Of a stretch of DNA of 34,790 nt, positions 22,744-32,440 are shown in pieces; position 1 is the first letter of the stretch, and every line of letters begins with the position of its first letter. Made by a program: the position numbers and the translations under genes. Source of the stretch: Winogradskyella sp. (GTDB lineage: Bacteria; Bacteroidota; Bacteroidia; Flavobacteriales; Flavobacteriaceae); assembly GCF_025210595.1 (NCBI RefSeq), contig NZ_JAOARH010000112.1, positions 1 through 34,790 of the forward strand, in the 5' to 3' direction. The notes beneath the pieces were generated by a model. That model searched no databases and was not told the DNA's origin. It saw only the letters and a list, made by a program, of their open reading frames with translations.

Positions 22744-23346
22744 CCAGTATTTCATAAATATTAACTGAGGGAAAAGCCCTGTAAAAAGCCCAACAATTAG
22801 TTCTGCATTAGTATGAGCTTTTAAGTGCAAACGAGATGTTGCAATAGCACCCATAATAATCATCATTAAGGCTATAGTACCATTAATATTTATTTTATAA
22901 TGTAAACCTATAGCAACGGTAAACATAAAGAAGCCAGAAGCTGCTATCATATGTATGCTCGCCTTTACTTTAAAAATTGCCATTATAAAACAAGAAAGAG
23001 TAGAGCATAATATGCCTAGAAAGAAATAATATAATTCAACAATCTCATTTGGATTAAGAACACGTATTAATATAAGCGTCGTTATTATACAATTAATTAG
23101 CAAAGGAATTAATCGTTCTCTAGTGCTTTTAAGATAAATACTATCGACTTTATTTATAGTTTTAAGTAAAAAAAAGAGCAGTATTGGTAATATAATAGTA
23201 AGAATAACTATTGAAAAGATCTTTGCGTTTTGCACTGGTTTTGGAATAAAACGCGGTGTTTTGTGAAAATAAAAGATTACGCCAAGTAAAGGCATAATCA
23301 ATGGATGAAAAACAAATGAGATGCTTTTTAAAATAAAGTTTTTCAT
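22738..23346 (-). CDS. PAP2-like integral membrane protein
   Basis: This 202-residue protein has about six TM segments. The second half carries a degenerate PAP2 phosphatase signature: KVKASIHMIAASG (126-138), with S130 and H132, and SRLHLKAHTNAELIVG (171-186) with S171, R172, H178 and E182, matching the SRxxxxxHxxxD/E block of lipid phosphatases. The first signature block (KxxxxxxRP) is replaced by KSTRERLIPL (73-82). It may act on a lipid pyrophosphate, but the active site is not canonical. It follows rpoN after 18 bases on the same strand and is probably co-transcribed with it. Confidence 0.8.
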   Translation of the reverse strand: MKNFILKSISFVFHPLIMPLLGVIFYFHKTPRFIPKPVQNAKIFSIVILTIILPILLFFLLKTINKVDSIYLKSTRERLIPLLINCIITTLILIRVLNPNEIVELYYFFLGILCSTLSCFIMAIFKVKASIHMIAASGFFMFTVAIGLHYKININGTIALMMIIMGAIATSRLHLKAHTNAELIVGLFTGLFPQLIFMKYWL

Positions 23347-23364
23347 CTATAATAAGTTATTTTA

Positions 23365-24828
23365 TTACAATTCTTTTCTCAATCTAGCCACCGGAATATC
23401 TAATTGCTCTCTATATTTAGCAACAGTACGTCTAGCAATTGGATACCCTTTTTCTTTTAGTATTTTAGAGAGTGCCTCGTCAGTTAAAGGTTTCTTTTTG
23501 TTCTCTTCATCTATTACGGTTTCAAGTATCTTTTTTATTTCTCTGGTAGAAACTTCTTCACCTTGGTCATTGGTCATGGATTCAGAAAAGAATTCCTTAA
23601 TCAATTTTGTACCATAAGGTGTATCTACATATTTGCTATTTGCAACACGAGATATTGTAGAAACGTCCATATCAATTTCATCAGCAATATCTTTTAAAAT
23701 CATAGGACGAAGTTTGCGTTCATCTCCCGTTAAAAAATACTCTTTTTGATAATGCATTATAGCACTCATAGTAACAAAAAGGGTTTGCTGACGCTGTCTT
23801 ACAGCTTCTATAAACCATTTAGCAGCATCTAACTTTTGCTTAATAAAAAGAACAGCATCTTTTTGTGCTTTAGACTTCTCTTTTGTGTCTTTGTAGCCTT
23901 TAAGCATGTTGTTATACTCTCTAGATACGTGTAGTTCTGGAGCATTTCTACCATTTAGAGTTAATTCTAATTTTCCATCGGTAATTTTTATTGCAAAGTC
24001 TGGTACAATATGCTCAACAATTTTGTTATTACCAGCATAAGAACCACCAGGTTTTGGGTTAAGACGCTCTATTTCTTCAATAGCATCTTTGAGTTGCTCT
24101 TCGTTGATACTAAATTTTTGCATTAATTTTTTATAATGCTTCTTTGTGAATTGTTCAAAAGCTTTGTCAATGATGGCACAAGCTAATTCTACATCAGTAT
24201 TTTGCTCTTTTCTGTTTAATTGAATACTTAGACATTCTTGAAGATTTCTAGCAGCCACACCAGCAGGATCTAGCTGTTGTACAATTTTAAGCACTTTTTC
24301 AACTTCTTCTTCTGAAGTGTAAACATTTTGTGTGAAGGCTAAATCATCTGTAATATCTGATAAAGATCTACGTATATAACCGCTTTCATCTACACTGCCA
24401 ACTAAGAAATAGGCGATTTCTTCTTCTTGATCTGATAGTCGGAAAGTGTTTAATTGATTAATTAAATGTTGTGTAAAAGATGTGCCTGCTGCATAAGGAA
24501 CACTTTTTTCCTCATCATCAGAACTATAATTGTTTACTTGAGTACGATAATCTGGTATTTCATCATCACTCAAATATTCATCTATATTAATATCTTCTGC
24601 ATCAATAGTATCATTATCATTTATATCTTCTACAGAATTATCAAATTCATCAAAACTATCTTCTGAAGATTCGTCTTTTCCTGTGTCTAAGGCAGGATTT
24701 TCTTCCAATTCCTGTTTTAAACGTTGCTCAAAAGCTTGTGTAGGCAATTGAATCAACTTCATGAGTTGAATCTGCTGTGGTGACAGCTTTTGTGATAGTT
24801 TAAATTGTAAAAATTGTTTTAGGGACAT
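23365..24828 (-). CDS. rpoN: RNA polymerase sigma-54 factor
   Basis: This 487-residue sigma factor has the glutamine-rich activator-interacting region I at the N-terminus (KLSPQQIQLMKLIQLP), a very acidic linker (about 50-100, rich in Asp/Glu), a core-binding domain with LDPAGVAARNLQECL, the helix-turn-helix DIADEIDMDVSTISRVANSKY, and the RpoN box ARRTVAKYRE (465-474). It directs transcription from -24/-12 promoters and requires an AAA+ enhancer-binding protein, none of which is encoded here. Length and domains are complete. No -24/-12 element was recognised in the window. Confidence 0.97.
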   Translation of the reverse strand: MSLKQFLQFKLSQKLSPQQIQLMKLIQLPTQAFEQRLKQELEENPALDTGKDESSEDSFDEFDNSVEDINDNDTIDAEDINIDEYLSDDEIPDYRTQVNNYSSDDEEKSVPYAAGTSFTQHLINQLNTFRLSDQEEEIAYFLVGSVDESGYIRRSLSDITDDLAFTQNVYTSEEEVEKVLKIVQQLDPAGVAARNLQECLSIQLNRKEQNTDVELACAIIDKAFEQFTKKHYKKLMQKFSINEEQLKDAIEEIERLNPKPGGSYAGNNKIVEHIVPDFAIKITDGKLELTLNGRNAPELHVSREYNNMLKGYKDTKEKSKAQKDAVLFIKQKLDAAKWFIEAVRQRQQTLFVTMSAIMHYQKEYFLTGDERKLRPMILKDIADEIDMDVSTISRVANSKYVDTPYGTKLIKEFFSESMTNDQGEEVSTREIKKILETVIDEENKKKPLTDEALSKILKEKGYPIARRTVAKYREQLDIPVARLRKEL

Positions 24829-24852
24829 AACATTTCTGTTGTATATAAAAAT

Positions 24853-24893
24853 AATAAAAAAAACCTACAAGGTTTTAGAAACCTTGCAGGTTT
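24853..24893 (-). terminator. terminator of asnS, just upstream of rpoN
   Basis: The 15-bp arms (24861-24875 with 24879-24893; one mismatch) have a TAG loop and the minus strand continues with seven T residues and a T-rich run. It lies 8 bases after the leftward asnS stop, so rpoN probably has its own promoter in the short remaining spacer. Confidence 0.85.
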
Positions 24894-24900
24894 AAAATTC

Positions 24901-26334
24901 TTAAAACTCTGCGTTTTGAGGTGTTCTTGGGTAAGGTATTACATCTCTAATATTGCTCATTCCTGTTGCAAACATAACCAAGCGCTCAAAGCCTAAACCA
25001 AATCCAGAATGTACAGCAGTTCCGTATTTACGTAAATCTAAGTACCACCATAATTCTTCTTCTGGTATATCTAAAGCTTTCATTTTTTCCTTGAGAACAT
25101 CTAAGCGTTCTTCACGTTGAGAACCACCAACCATTTCTCCAATACCTGGAAATAATATATCCATAGCTCTTACCGTTTTACCATCTTCATTTAAGCGCAT
25201 GTAAAAGGCTTTAATGTTTGCAGGATAATCAAATAAAATTACAGGACATTTAAAGTGTTTTTCAACTAAGAAGCGCTCATGTTCAGATTGTAAGTCTGCT
25301 CCCCATTCTTCAATAAGATATTTAAATTTTTTCTTCTTGTTTGGTTTACAGTTTCTAAGAATATCAATAGCCTCAGTATAGCTAACACGTTTAAAATTGT
25401 TATCTACAACAAACTTAATTTTTTCAATTAAGCCCATATCACTACGTTGCGCTTGTGGCAATTTTTTTTCTTCATCTTGAAGACGCTTGTCTAAGAATTC
25501 TAAATCTTCTTTGTTGTTTTCTAAAACATAACTTAAAACCGATTTCATAAAATCTTCGGCTAAATCCATATTGCCTGCTAAATCCATAAAAGCAACTTCT
25601 GGTTCTATCATCCAAAATTCAGCTAAATGGCGAGAGGTATTAGAATTTTCAGCTCTAAATGTTGGTCCAAAAGTATACACTTTGCCAAGAGACATGGCAT
25701 AAGTTTCAGCTTCGAGCTGGCCTGAAACTGTTAAGTTGGTTTCTTTACCAAAAAAGTCTTCTTTATAATCTACATTACCATCTTCTGTCAAAGGAGGGTT
25801 TTTTGCATCTAAGCCTGTTACACGAAACATTTCGCCTGCACCTTCAGCATCACTACCAGTAATAATTGGTGTATGCATGTAATAGAAGCCATTTTCATTA
25901 AAATACTTATGAATAGCGAATGATAATGAAGAGCGTAATCGCATTACAGCACTAAAAGTATTAGTTCTTGTGCGCAAGTGTGCGTTTTCTCTTAAGAATT
26001 CAAACGTGTGCTTTTTAGGTTGAATAGGATAGGTTTCTGGGTCAGAATCTCCTAAAACTTCTAATTCTTTTACTTGTATTTCAACAGATTGTCCTTTGCC
26101 TTGGCTTTCAACTAATTCTCCAGTAACATGTATTGCAGCACCTGTAGTAATACGTTTAAGTGTAGCTTCATCAAAATTTTCAAAATCTACAACACACTGA
26201 ATATTATTTATAGTAGAGCCATCATTTAAAGCTATAAAGCGATTTGCTCTAAAAGTTCTTACCCATCCTTTTACAGTAACATCTTGTAAAGTGATATCTT
26301 CTGATAATAATTCTGCTACAGTTTTTGTTGTCAT
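24901..26334 (-). CDS. asnS: asparaginyl-tRNA synthetase
   Basis: This 477-residue class IIb synthetase charges tRNA-Asn. It has an N-terminal OB-fold anticodon-binding domain ([20 protein letters not shown]) and a catalytic domain with motif 1 near [22 protein letters not shown], motif 2 [19 protein letters not shown] and motif 3 [12 protein letters not shown] near the C-terminus, which ends [14 protein letters not shown] as in AsnRS. The length is normal. The RND transporter gene lies 34 bases upstream on the same strand, and a terminator follows the stop. Confidence 0.97.
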   Translation of the reverse strand: MTTKTVAELLSEDITLQDVTVKGWVRTFRANRFIALNDGSTINNIQCVVDFENFDEATLKRITTGAAIHVTGELVESQGKGQSVEIQVKELEVLGDSDPETYPIQPKKHTFEFLRENAHLRTRTNTFSAVMRLRSSLSFAIHKYFNENGFYYMHTPIITGSDAEGAGEMFRVTGLDAKNPPLTEDGNVDYKEDFFGKETNLTVSGQLEAETYAMSLGKVYTFGPTFRAENSNTSRHLAEFWMIEPEVAFMDLAGNMDLAEDFMKSVLSYVLENNKEDLEFLDKRLQDEEKKLPQAQRSDMGLIEKIKFVVDNNFKRVSYTEAIDILRNCKPNKKKKFKYLIEEWGADLQSEHERFLVEKHFKCPVILFDYPANIKAFYMRLNEDGKTVRAMDILFPGIGEMVGGSQREERLDVLKEKMKALDIPEEELWWYLDLRKYGTAVHSGFGLGFERLVMFATGMSNIRDVIPYPRTPQNAEF

Positions 26335-26368
26335 TTTTATTTATTTTGAAATGCTAAGATAAATGTTC

Positions 26369-28774
26369 TTATTCGTTTTTTATAGGACCTTCATTGTCAT
26401 CTTCTGAAGGAATAATATCTATGGCTGGTTTACGCAATACTTCTTTATTAGCAATATTTCGTTCTAACGATAATAGAAGTGATGGTAATAGTAACAAGTT
26501 AGAAAGCATAGCAAACAATAAAGTAATAGATACTAAAGCTCCTAAAGCTACTGTACCTCCAAAGCTAGATATGGTAAATACTGAAAAGCCAAAGAACAAT
26601 ACAATTGAGGTGTAAAACATACTTACTCCAGTTTCTCTTAAAGCAGCGTATACCGATTTTCTAATTTTCCAGTGGTTTGCTTGTAATTCTTGCCTGTATT
26701 TTGCTAAGAAATGTATGGTGTCATCTACCGAAATACCAAAAGCAATACTAAACACTAATATGGTAGAAGGTTTTATTGGTACGCCAAGGTAACCCATTAA
26801 ACCAGCGGTAACTAAAAGTGGCAATAAATTTGGAATAAGAGACACAATAATCATTCTAAAAGAACGGAACAAATAAGCCATAAATAATGAAATTAATAAA
26901 ATGGCTAATGATAATGATATTACTAAGTTTCTTACCAGATAATTAGTTCCTTTTTGAAATACTAAAGCTTTACCAGTCATGGTAACTTCATAACGTTCTT
27001 TTGGAAATAACTTGTCTATTTTATTTTGAATATTCTCTTGAATTCGCTCCATTTTATCAGTACCAATATCTTTCATAAAGGTTGTGATGCGAGCATACTG
27101 ACCTGTGCTATCAACAAAGTTTTTTAATAAATCTACATCAGATGAAGAGTTCTTAGCATACGATAGTATAAAACTGTTTTCTTGACTTGTAGGTAATTGA
27201 TAATACTTTGGATTGCCATTATAGTAAGCTTGCTTACTATATTTAACTAAGCTTACTATAGAAATTGGTTTAGATAATTCTGGTGTTTCTTCAATGAGTT
27301 CTTCAAGTTCATTAATACGTTTTAAAGTAGCTAGTTTCATAACTCCTTTTTTACGCTTGGTATTTACCATAATTTCTAATGGCATTATACCATTAAACTC
27401 ATCTTCAAAAAAACGAATGTCTTTAAAAAACTGCTTATCTTTTGGCATATCTTCAATTAGACTACCAGAAATTTTCATCTGATTTATACCAATCATACTT
27501 GCCATAATTAATACAAAGGCAGTAACATAAATAGTAATTTTTTTGTGTTTTACCATGTGTTCCATCCAGTCTACAAATCCGCCAATCCATCGTTTATTAA
27601 GATGTTTTAAATGACGTTTTTTAGGATATGGTAAAAACGTATACATTATAGGTATTATAAGTAAGCAGAGTATAAATATTGCTAGAATACTAAGCGAAGC
27701 AACAATACCAAATTCTTTAAGTAATTTACTTTCGGTTAAAATAAAAGTTGCAAAACCAGAAGCGGTTGTAACGTTAGTCATTAAAGTAGCATTGCCTACT
27801 TTAGTAATTACACGTTGAAGCGATTTCACTTTATTTCCGTGAGCTCTAACTTCGTGTTGGTATTTATTTATTAAGAAAATACAATTTGGTATTCCAATAA
27901 CAATAATTAAAGGAGGAATAAGCGCAGTAAGCACTGTAATTTCGTAACCCAATAATCCTAAAATACCAAAGGTCCACATTACACCAATACACACAACAAT
28001 TAAGGAAATAAATGTGGCTCTAAAAGACCTAAAGAATAAAAAGAAAATTAGAGAAGTAACAAATAGCGCAGCACCAATAAATATTGGAATTTCGTCAACA
28101 ATATTCTGAGAGTTTAGTGTTCTAATATAAGGCATGCCAGATACTCTAACATCTAAATTGGTTTTAGCTTCAAAATCTTCAATTCTTTTTTCTAAAACAT
28201 CAATAATAAAATCCTTACGAATAGGTGTATTTACAATATCCTTTTTTAAATAAATAGCACTTCTGATTGTCTTTGATTCAGCATTAAACAAGAAGTTATC
28301 ATAAAAAGGATACTTTTTAAATAACTCGTTTTGAAGCTTATTTATCTGCCCAATACTTGTTATAGAATCTTTAATAAAAGGTTCTAAATCAAATTGCTCT
28401 TTTTGGGTGTTCTTTATTAGTTTTTGAAGGTCTTTAATAGACAAAACCGTTTCTACCTCATCAAAAGATTTAAACGAATCAGCAAGTTTATTCCAAGCGT
28501 TAAGTTGCTTAACTGAAAAAAGACTAGAATCTTTTACACCAAGAACAATGAGATTACCTTCTTCACCAAAGACTTTTAGGAAATTATTATAAGTAATATT
28601 TACTTCGTGTTCATCTGGCAACATATTAGCTTCTGTATAAGTGAAGCGCATATGATTCCATTGCATGCTAAAAAATACTGTAGCCGAAACAATAGCGATA
28701 AGAATAAAGATCTTATTACGAAGAATTATTCTGGCAATAGCTTCCCAAAATCCTGTTGTTAATAGTTTGAACAT
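26369..28774 (-). CDS. MMPL/RND-family transporter
   Basis: This 801-residue inner-membrane protein shows the duplicated RND plan: TM1 at about 17-37, a large periplasmic domain (40-225), five TMs (about 228-390), TM7 near 415-435, a second periplasmic domain (440-620) and five more TMs (about 625-785). Conserved pieces are PPLIIVIGIPNCIFLINKYQHE and SIAFGISVDDTIHFLAKYRQE, the latter with the acidic DD pair of TM10 used for proton coupling. Relatives of this kind export lipids, hopanoids or small hydrophobic molecules; the cargo is unknown. No membrane-fusion or TolC partner is nearby, which argues against a drug-efflux tripartite pump. Confidence 0.9.
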   Translation of the reverse strand: MFKLLTTGFWEAIARIILRNKIFILIAIVSATVFFSMQWNHMRFTYTEANMLPDEHEVNITYNNFLKVFGEEGNLIVLGVKDSSLFSVKQLNAWNKLADSFKSFDEVETVLSIKDLQKLIKNTQKEQFDLEPFIKDSITSIGQINKLQNELFKKYPFYDNFLFNAESKTIRSAIYLKKDIVNTPIRKDFIIDVLEKRIEDFEAKTNLDVRVSGMPYIRTLNSQNIVDEIPIFIGAALFVTSLIFFLFFRSFRATFISLIVVCIGVMWTFGILGLLGYEITVLTALIPPLIIVIGIPNCIFLINKYQHEVRAHGNKVKSLQRVITKVGNATLMTNVTTASGFATFILTESKLLKEFGIVASLSILAIFILCLLIIPIMYTFLPYPKKRHLKHLNKRWIGGFVDWMEHMVKHKKITIYVTAFVLIMASMIGINQMKISGSLIEDMPKDKQFFKDIRFFEDEFNGIMPLEIMVNTKRKKGVMKLATLKRINELEELIEETPELSKPISIVSLVKYSKQAYYNGNPKYYQLPTSQENSFILSYAKNSSSDVDLLKNFVDSTGQYARITTFMKDIGTDKMERIQENIQNKIDKLFPKERYEVTMTGKALVFQKGTNYLVRNLVISLSLAILLISLFMAYLFRSFRMIIVSLIPNLLPLLVTAGLMGYLGVPIKPSTILVFSIAFGISVDDTIHFLAKYRQELQANHWKIRKSVYAALRETGVSMFYTSIVLFFGFSVFTISSFGGTVALGALVSITLLFAMLSNLLLLPSLLLSLERNIANKEVLRKPAIDIIPSEDDNEGPIKNE

Positions 28775-28862
28775 GATAGCGTAGCAACCTTAGAGATAGC
28801 CCATAAGGTATTAATTGAAACTAAATATTATACTTAAATGATGCTTATTTATAAGCGATCGG

Positions 28863-28870
28863 CAAAGGTA
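28863..28870 (-). promoter_or_regulatory. promoter of the MMPL/RND gene, -7 element TACCTTTG
   Basis: The minus strand reads TACCTTTG, an exact TAnnTTTG match. The predicted transcript would start near 28856 and have a leader of about 80 bases before the ATG at 28774. Confidence 0.55.
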
Positions 28871-28993
28871 GAAAAAACCTAAGGATTAGATAAGGAATTA
28901 ACACTATTATAATGTCGAAAAATAAATAATAATAGATTTTTTTGATGACATTATTATAAAATTACGATGCAATAGAAATTTAATAGATTCAAA

Positions 28994-29416
28994 ATGAAAA
29001 AAATCTTTTTAATACTGGTAGTATCATCATTGTTGTTTAATTGTAAAAATGATGATGATTCAAATGATTCTGATTCTGATTTTTCTGAGTTAATTGTTGG
29101 TGAATGGAGCTTAAGAAATACGACTCCTAATTTAGATTGTGATTATGGATGGAGTTTTGGTTCTGAAGGTCAATTTAGTTCTTCGGATATAGATACTTGC
29201 AATAACGGTTGTGGTGGTGGAGGACCTGTAGCACATGGAGGAACTTACACCATTGAAGGGAATAGTCTTGTTATTGTAAGCGGATTAACATTTGTAGATT
29301 GCGAAATTGCCTTTGACGACAATAGCCTATTGGTTTATTTTGATGATGATGATTCTATTTTGAGTTTTGACTCAGAGGACTCACCTTTGGTTTTGAGTAG
29401 AATAGTTTGTGATTAA
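28994..29416 (+). CDS. small lipoprotein, lipocalin-like
   Basis: This 140-residue lipoprotein has its lipid site at C17 (LLFNC), followed by KNDDDSNDSDSD, an acidic tract resembling a surface-export signal. The body starts LIVGEWSLRNTTPNLDC, the opening common to lipocalin-like small proteins of Bacteroidota. It has further cysteines in DTCNNGCGGGG, VDCEIAF and the C-terminal RIVCD. The beta-rich pattern suggests a small barrel. The -1 residue of the lipobox is Asn, which is unusual but also seen in NosZ here. The function is unknown. It is a single-gene unit, divergent from the RND gene. Confidence 0.75.
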   Translation: MKKIFLILVVSSLLFNCKNDDDSNDSDSDFSELIVGEWSLRNTTPNLDCDYGWSFGSEGQFSSSDIDTCNNGCGGGGPVAHGGTYTIEGNSLVIVSGLTFVDCEIAFDDNSLLVYFDDDDSILSFDSEDSPLVLSRIVCD

Positions 29417-29422
29417 TTAAAA

Positions 29423-29462
29423 AAATCTATCTTCTTAAGATTCTCAGAAAGAAGGCAGATTT
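29423..29462. terminator. bidirectional terminator-like hairpin between convergent genes
   Basis: The arms AAATCTATCTTCTT (29423-29436) and its near-complement (29449-29462), two mismatches in the middle, enclose a 12-base loop. It is flanked by A and T runs and lies between the ends of the lipoprotein gene and the aldo/keto reductase gene, 7 bases after the former. Confidence 0.6.
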
Positions 29463-29489
29463 ATTATACATTCATAGTTAATTTAGAAA

Positions 29490-30527
29490 CTAAGGTGCAG
29501 GATTTGGTATCTCAGCATGAACCTCATTAATAGCTTTTAAGACATCATCAGATAGAGAAATATTAATGCTGTTAATATTTTCTTTAAGTTGTTCTAAGTT
29601 AGTTGCGCCAATAATGGAACTTGTTACAAAAGACCTTTCATTCACAAAAGCTAATGCCATTTGAGCAAGAGACATATTATTCTCTTCAGCAATTTTTAAA
29701 TAACGTTTTGTAGCTTCTGTAGCTTGTTCACCACTGTAACGAGCAAATCTTGGGAATAGTTTTAATCTAGCATTGTCAGCAGCAGATCCTTTAATGTATT
29801 TGCCAGACAACACACCAAAAGCCATAGGAGAATAAGCTAGTAAACCAATGTTTTCGCGATGTGCAATTTCTGCCAAGTCGCCTTCAAATGTTCTACTTAA
29901 TAGTGAATACGCGTTTTGAATGGTAATCATTTTGGGTAAATTATTGTATTTAGCTTCTTCTAAATAGCGCATGGTTCCCCAGGCCCCTTCATTAGAAATT
30001 CCAATGTGCCTTATTTTTCCAGACTTAATAATTTCATCAAGGTTATGAAGAATTTCATTAAAATTATCTTGCCAAGGGTCGTTTGTAATATGTGTATAAT
30101 CGCGTATGTCAAAAACATTGGTTTGGCGTTCTGGCCAATGTAATTGGTACAGGTCAATGTAATCGGTTTGTAATCGTTTTAAGCTATCATCAACAGCTTC
30201 GTTAAGTGCAGTTTTACTAAAACCTGTGGTTCTAATATGAGCTGTGTAGTCTCCAGGTCCTGCAATTTTTGAAGCTAAAATCACTTTATCTCTGTTGCCG
30301 GTTTTTGTAAACCAATTACCAATAATGCGCTCGGTTTCAGCGTAAGTGTCTGCTGTGGCTGGTACAGGGTAAAGTTCTGCAGTATCAAAAAAATTAATCC
30401 CATTGTCTATTGCCATATCCATTTGAGCAAAACCTTCGTCTTGAGTGTTTTGGTTGCCCCAAGTCATAGTGCCAAGGCAAAGTTTGCTGACTTTTATATT
30501 AGTGTTGGGAAGTGTGGTGTATTTCAT
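29490..30527 (-). CDS. tas: aldo/keto reductase, Tas-like
   Basis: From the ATG at 30527 the protein has 345 residues, one fewer than I recall for E. coli Tas (346), which it resembles throughout: MKYTTLPNTNIKVSKLCLGT at the start and EVHAEIPNPAP at the end. The catalytic tetrad of the AKR fold is D48, Y53, K87 and H130. The NADPH-binding end is in SSIIGATNLEQLKENI. It reduces aldehydes or ketones using NADPH; the natural substrate is unknown. A start four codons upstream (MENA) is possible but has no family counterpart. A REP-like repeat lies just upstream. Confidence 0.93.
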   Translation of the reverse strand: MKYTTLPNTNIKVSKLCLGTMTWGNQNTQDEGFAQMDMAIDNGINFFDTAELYPVPATADTYAETERIIGNWFTKTGNRDKVILASKIAGPGDYTAHIRTTGFSKTALNEAVDDSLKRLQTDYIDLYQLHWPERQTNVFDIRDYTHITNDPWQDNFNEILHNLDEIIKSGKIRHIGISNEGAWGTMRYLEEAKYNNLPKMITIQNAYSLLSRTFEGDLAEIAHRENIGLLAYSPMAFGVLSGKYIKGSAADNARLKLFPRFARYSGEQATEATKRYLKIAEENNMSLAQMALAFVNERSFVTSSIIGATNLEQLKENINSINISLSDDVLKAINEVHAEIPNPAP

Positions 30528-30573
30528 AGCATTTTCCACGAAAATGGGATTTTTTTTAATTAAATTTTTATTT

Positions 30574-30635
30574 TGTCATCCTAAACTTGTTTAAGGATCT
30601 CATTATAGTAAATTCCTGCTTTTGCAGAAATGATA
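30574..30635. repeat. REP-like interspersed palindromic repeat
   Basis: The element opens TGTCATCC and closes AAATGATA, with two internal imperfect hairpins: around AAACTTGTTTAAGGAT (30581-30600) and CCTGCTTTTGCAG (30614-30626). I recall near-identical sequences scattered in many flavobacterial genomes (GTCATCCTGAACTTGTTTCAGG type, ending in CCTGCTTTCGCAGG). It sits between the OmpA-type and tas genes. Copy number cannot be tested within one window. Confidence 0.6.
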
Positions 30636-30636
30636 A

Positions 30637-31596
30637 CTAAATTTCGTTTAACAGTTTTGAAATTTCATCTAATTTAGGTGTTAGAATCACTTCAATGCGT
30701 CTGTTTTTTGCTTTTCCTTCAGCAGTATCATTAGAAGCTACAGGTGCATATTCGCCACGACCAGCTGCTGTTAAATTTTCAGGATTAATAGAGGTGTTTT
30801 CTCTTAAAATATTTACTATAGCTGTAGCACGTTTAGTAGATAAATCCCAATTACCACTCAATTGTGCGTTGCCTTTGTAAGGAACATTATCTGTGTGTCC
30901 TTCAATTAAAATAGCAATATCAGGATTTTCAGCTAAAACACTTCCTAATTGCTGTACTGCCTTACGTCCTTCTGTACCAACAGACCAGCTTCCAGATTTA
31001 AATAAAAGTTTATTTTCCATAGAAACGTATACTTTTCCGTTACGTTGCTCTACGGTTAAACCTTTACCTTCAAAATTGGTTAATGCTTTAGAAACAGCAT
31101 CTTTTAATGCACGCATGTTAGCATCTTTAGCCGCAATAACACTTTCTAATTCTGCTACACGTTTAGAGCGGCTTTCTAATTCTTTTTTTAATTTTTCTAA
31201 GCGTTCATTTTCGGCAGCAAGAGCTTGTTCTTTTGCTTCTAGTTGTGCTAAAAGTTCTCTGTTCTTTTTTGAGTTTTTTGCAATTTCAGCAGAGCTATTT
31301 TTTTCTAATGCATCATAAGAGGCTTTTAAATTATCTCTATTGGTTTTTGTTGCAGCTAATTCTGATTTTAATTGACTTAACTCTTCAAGAACTGTATCGT
31401 ATTGCTTAGAAGTTGCATTTAAGTCATTAGATAAAGAGTTTTTTTCAGTAGAAAGCTTTTCTATATCTTCAGATAGCGTTCTGTTTTCTTTTTTAAGATC
31501 AGCGTATTTGTCTTCTAAATCGGTATAGATTTTTTTAGAAACACAAGATGATAATGTGATTAATGTAAGTGCTAGTAACGAAATTTTTTTAATCAT
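30637..31596 (-). CDS. OmpA-family lipoprotein with coiled coil
   Basis: This 319-residue protein has a lipoprotein signal (TLSSC, C18), a long heptad-rich coiled coil (about 22-165, rich in Lys, Glu, Leu), then a C-terminal OmpA/MotB peptidoglycan-binding domain. The domain is marked by KLLFKSGSWSVG, ILIEGHTDNVPY (EGHTDN), LSTKRATAIVNIL and GRGEYAPVASNDTAEGKAKNRR. It probably anchors the outer membrane to peptidoglycan at a distance set by the coiled coil. The gene stands alone, with xth upstream on the same strand. Confidence 0.92.
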   Translation of the reverse strand: MIKKISLLALTLITLSSCVSKKIYTDLEDKYADLKKENRTLSEDIEKLSTEKNSLSNDLNATSKQYDTVLEELSQLKSELAATKTNRDNLKASYDALEKNSSAEIAKNSKKNRELLAQLEAKEQALAAENERLEKLKKELESRSKRVAELESVIAAKDANMRALKDAVSKALTNFEGKGLTVEQRNGKVYVSMENKLLFKSGSWSVGTEGRKAVQQLGSVLAENPDIAILIEGHTDNVPYKGNAQLSGNWDLSTKRATAIVNILRENTSINPENLTAAGRGEYAPVASNDTAEGKAKNRRIEVILTPKLDEISKLLNEI

Positions 31597-31672
31597 GTTT
31601 TTTGTAGATTCGTTTGTTGTTAAGTTTATAATTCGGGTTACGTTTTATTGTTTATTTACAGTCTGCTTCAAA

Positions 31673-32434
31673 TTAGATGCTGAGTTCTAATAAAATTGGG
31701 CAATGGTCACTGTGAACGGCTTCGGTAAGTATAACGCTTCGTTTTATTTTTTCTTGTAAAGGTTTGCTAACCATAGCATAATCTAGTCTCCAACCTTTGT
31801 TGTTGGCTCTTGCATTTGCTCTGTAGCTCCACCAAGAAAATTCTTGTTTTTCAGGATGTAGATGTCTAAAACTATCCACAAATCCACTATCTATAAAATC
31901 ACCTAGCCATTCGCGTTCTTCTGGTAAAAATCCAGAGACACCTTTCATCTTTGGGTTGTGAATATCTATAGGCTCATGGCAAATATTATAGTCTCCACAA
32001 ACCACTAAGTTAGATTTTTCATTTCTAAGGTTATTTAAGTAGTTGTGGATGAGATCCATATATTCAAACTTATGTGCTAATCTTGCATCATTAGTTCCCG
32101 AAGGTAAATACATACTCATAATAGAAACACCATCGTAATCTACTCTTAGATTTCTACCTTCAAAATCCATAGATTCTATTCCAGTACCATATTCAATATG
32201 ATTAGGTTCGTTTTTACATAAAATAGCCACACCACTATAGCCTTTTTTTTGCGCACTAAACCAATAATTATAGCTGTAACCAGCTTCTGTAAAAAGGTCT
32301 AAATCGAGCTGTTCTTTCATAGCTTTAATTTCTTGCAGGCAAATCACATCTGGATCTGTAGCTGTTAACCAATCTATAAAACCTTTATTTATGGCAGCTC
32401 TAATGCCATTAACGTTGTATGATACTATTTTCAT
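31673..32434 (-). CDS. xth: exodeoxyribonuclease III (AP endonuclease)
   Basis: This 253-residue member of the exonuclease-endonuclease-phosphatase family has VSYNVNGIR with N7, CLQEIKA with E35, MYLPSG, CGDYNICHEPIDI (catalytic Asp and Asn), WRLDYAMVS and the C-terminal HSDHCP with D243 and H244. It cuts abasic sites and degrades duplex DNA from the 3' end. The length is typical. A GAAA-loop hairpin lies six bases upstream of the start codon. Confidence 0.96.
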   Translation of the reverse strand: MKIVSYNVNGIRAAINKGFIDWLTATDPDVICLQEIKAMKEQLDLDLFTEAGYSYNYWFSAQKKGYSGVAILCKNEPNHIEYGTGIESMDFEGRNLRVDYDGVSIMSMYLPSGTNDARLAHKFEYMDLIHNYLNNLRNEKSNLVVCGDYNICHEPIDIHNPKMKGVSGFLPEEREWLGDFIDSGFVDSFRHLHPEKQEFSWWSYRANARANNKGWRLDYAMVSKPLQEKIKRSVILTEAVHSDHCPILLELSI

Positions 32435-32440
32435 ATTTAT

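Noticed and set aside
24829-28993. Possible sigma-54 (-24/-12) promoters near rpoN.
   Set aside because: No TGGCAC-N5-TTGC-like element was found by eye in the spacers; a computed scan could still find weak ones.
30893-31318. A 141-codon plus-strand frame opposite the OmpA-type gene.
   Set aside because: It is rich in Ser, Ala, Leu and Phe in the way expected from reading the antisense of a Lys/Glu-rich coiled coil, and it matches no known protein type.
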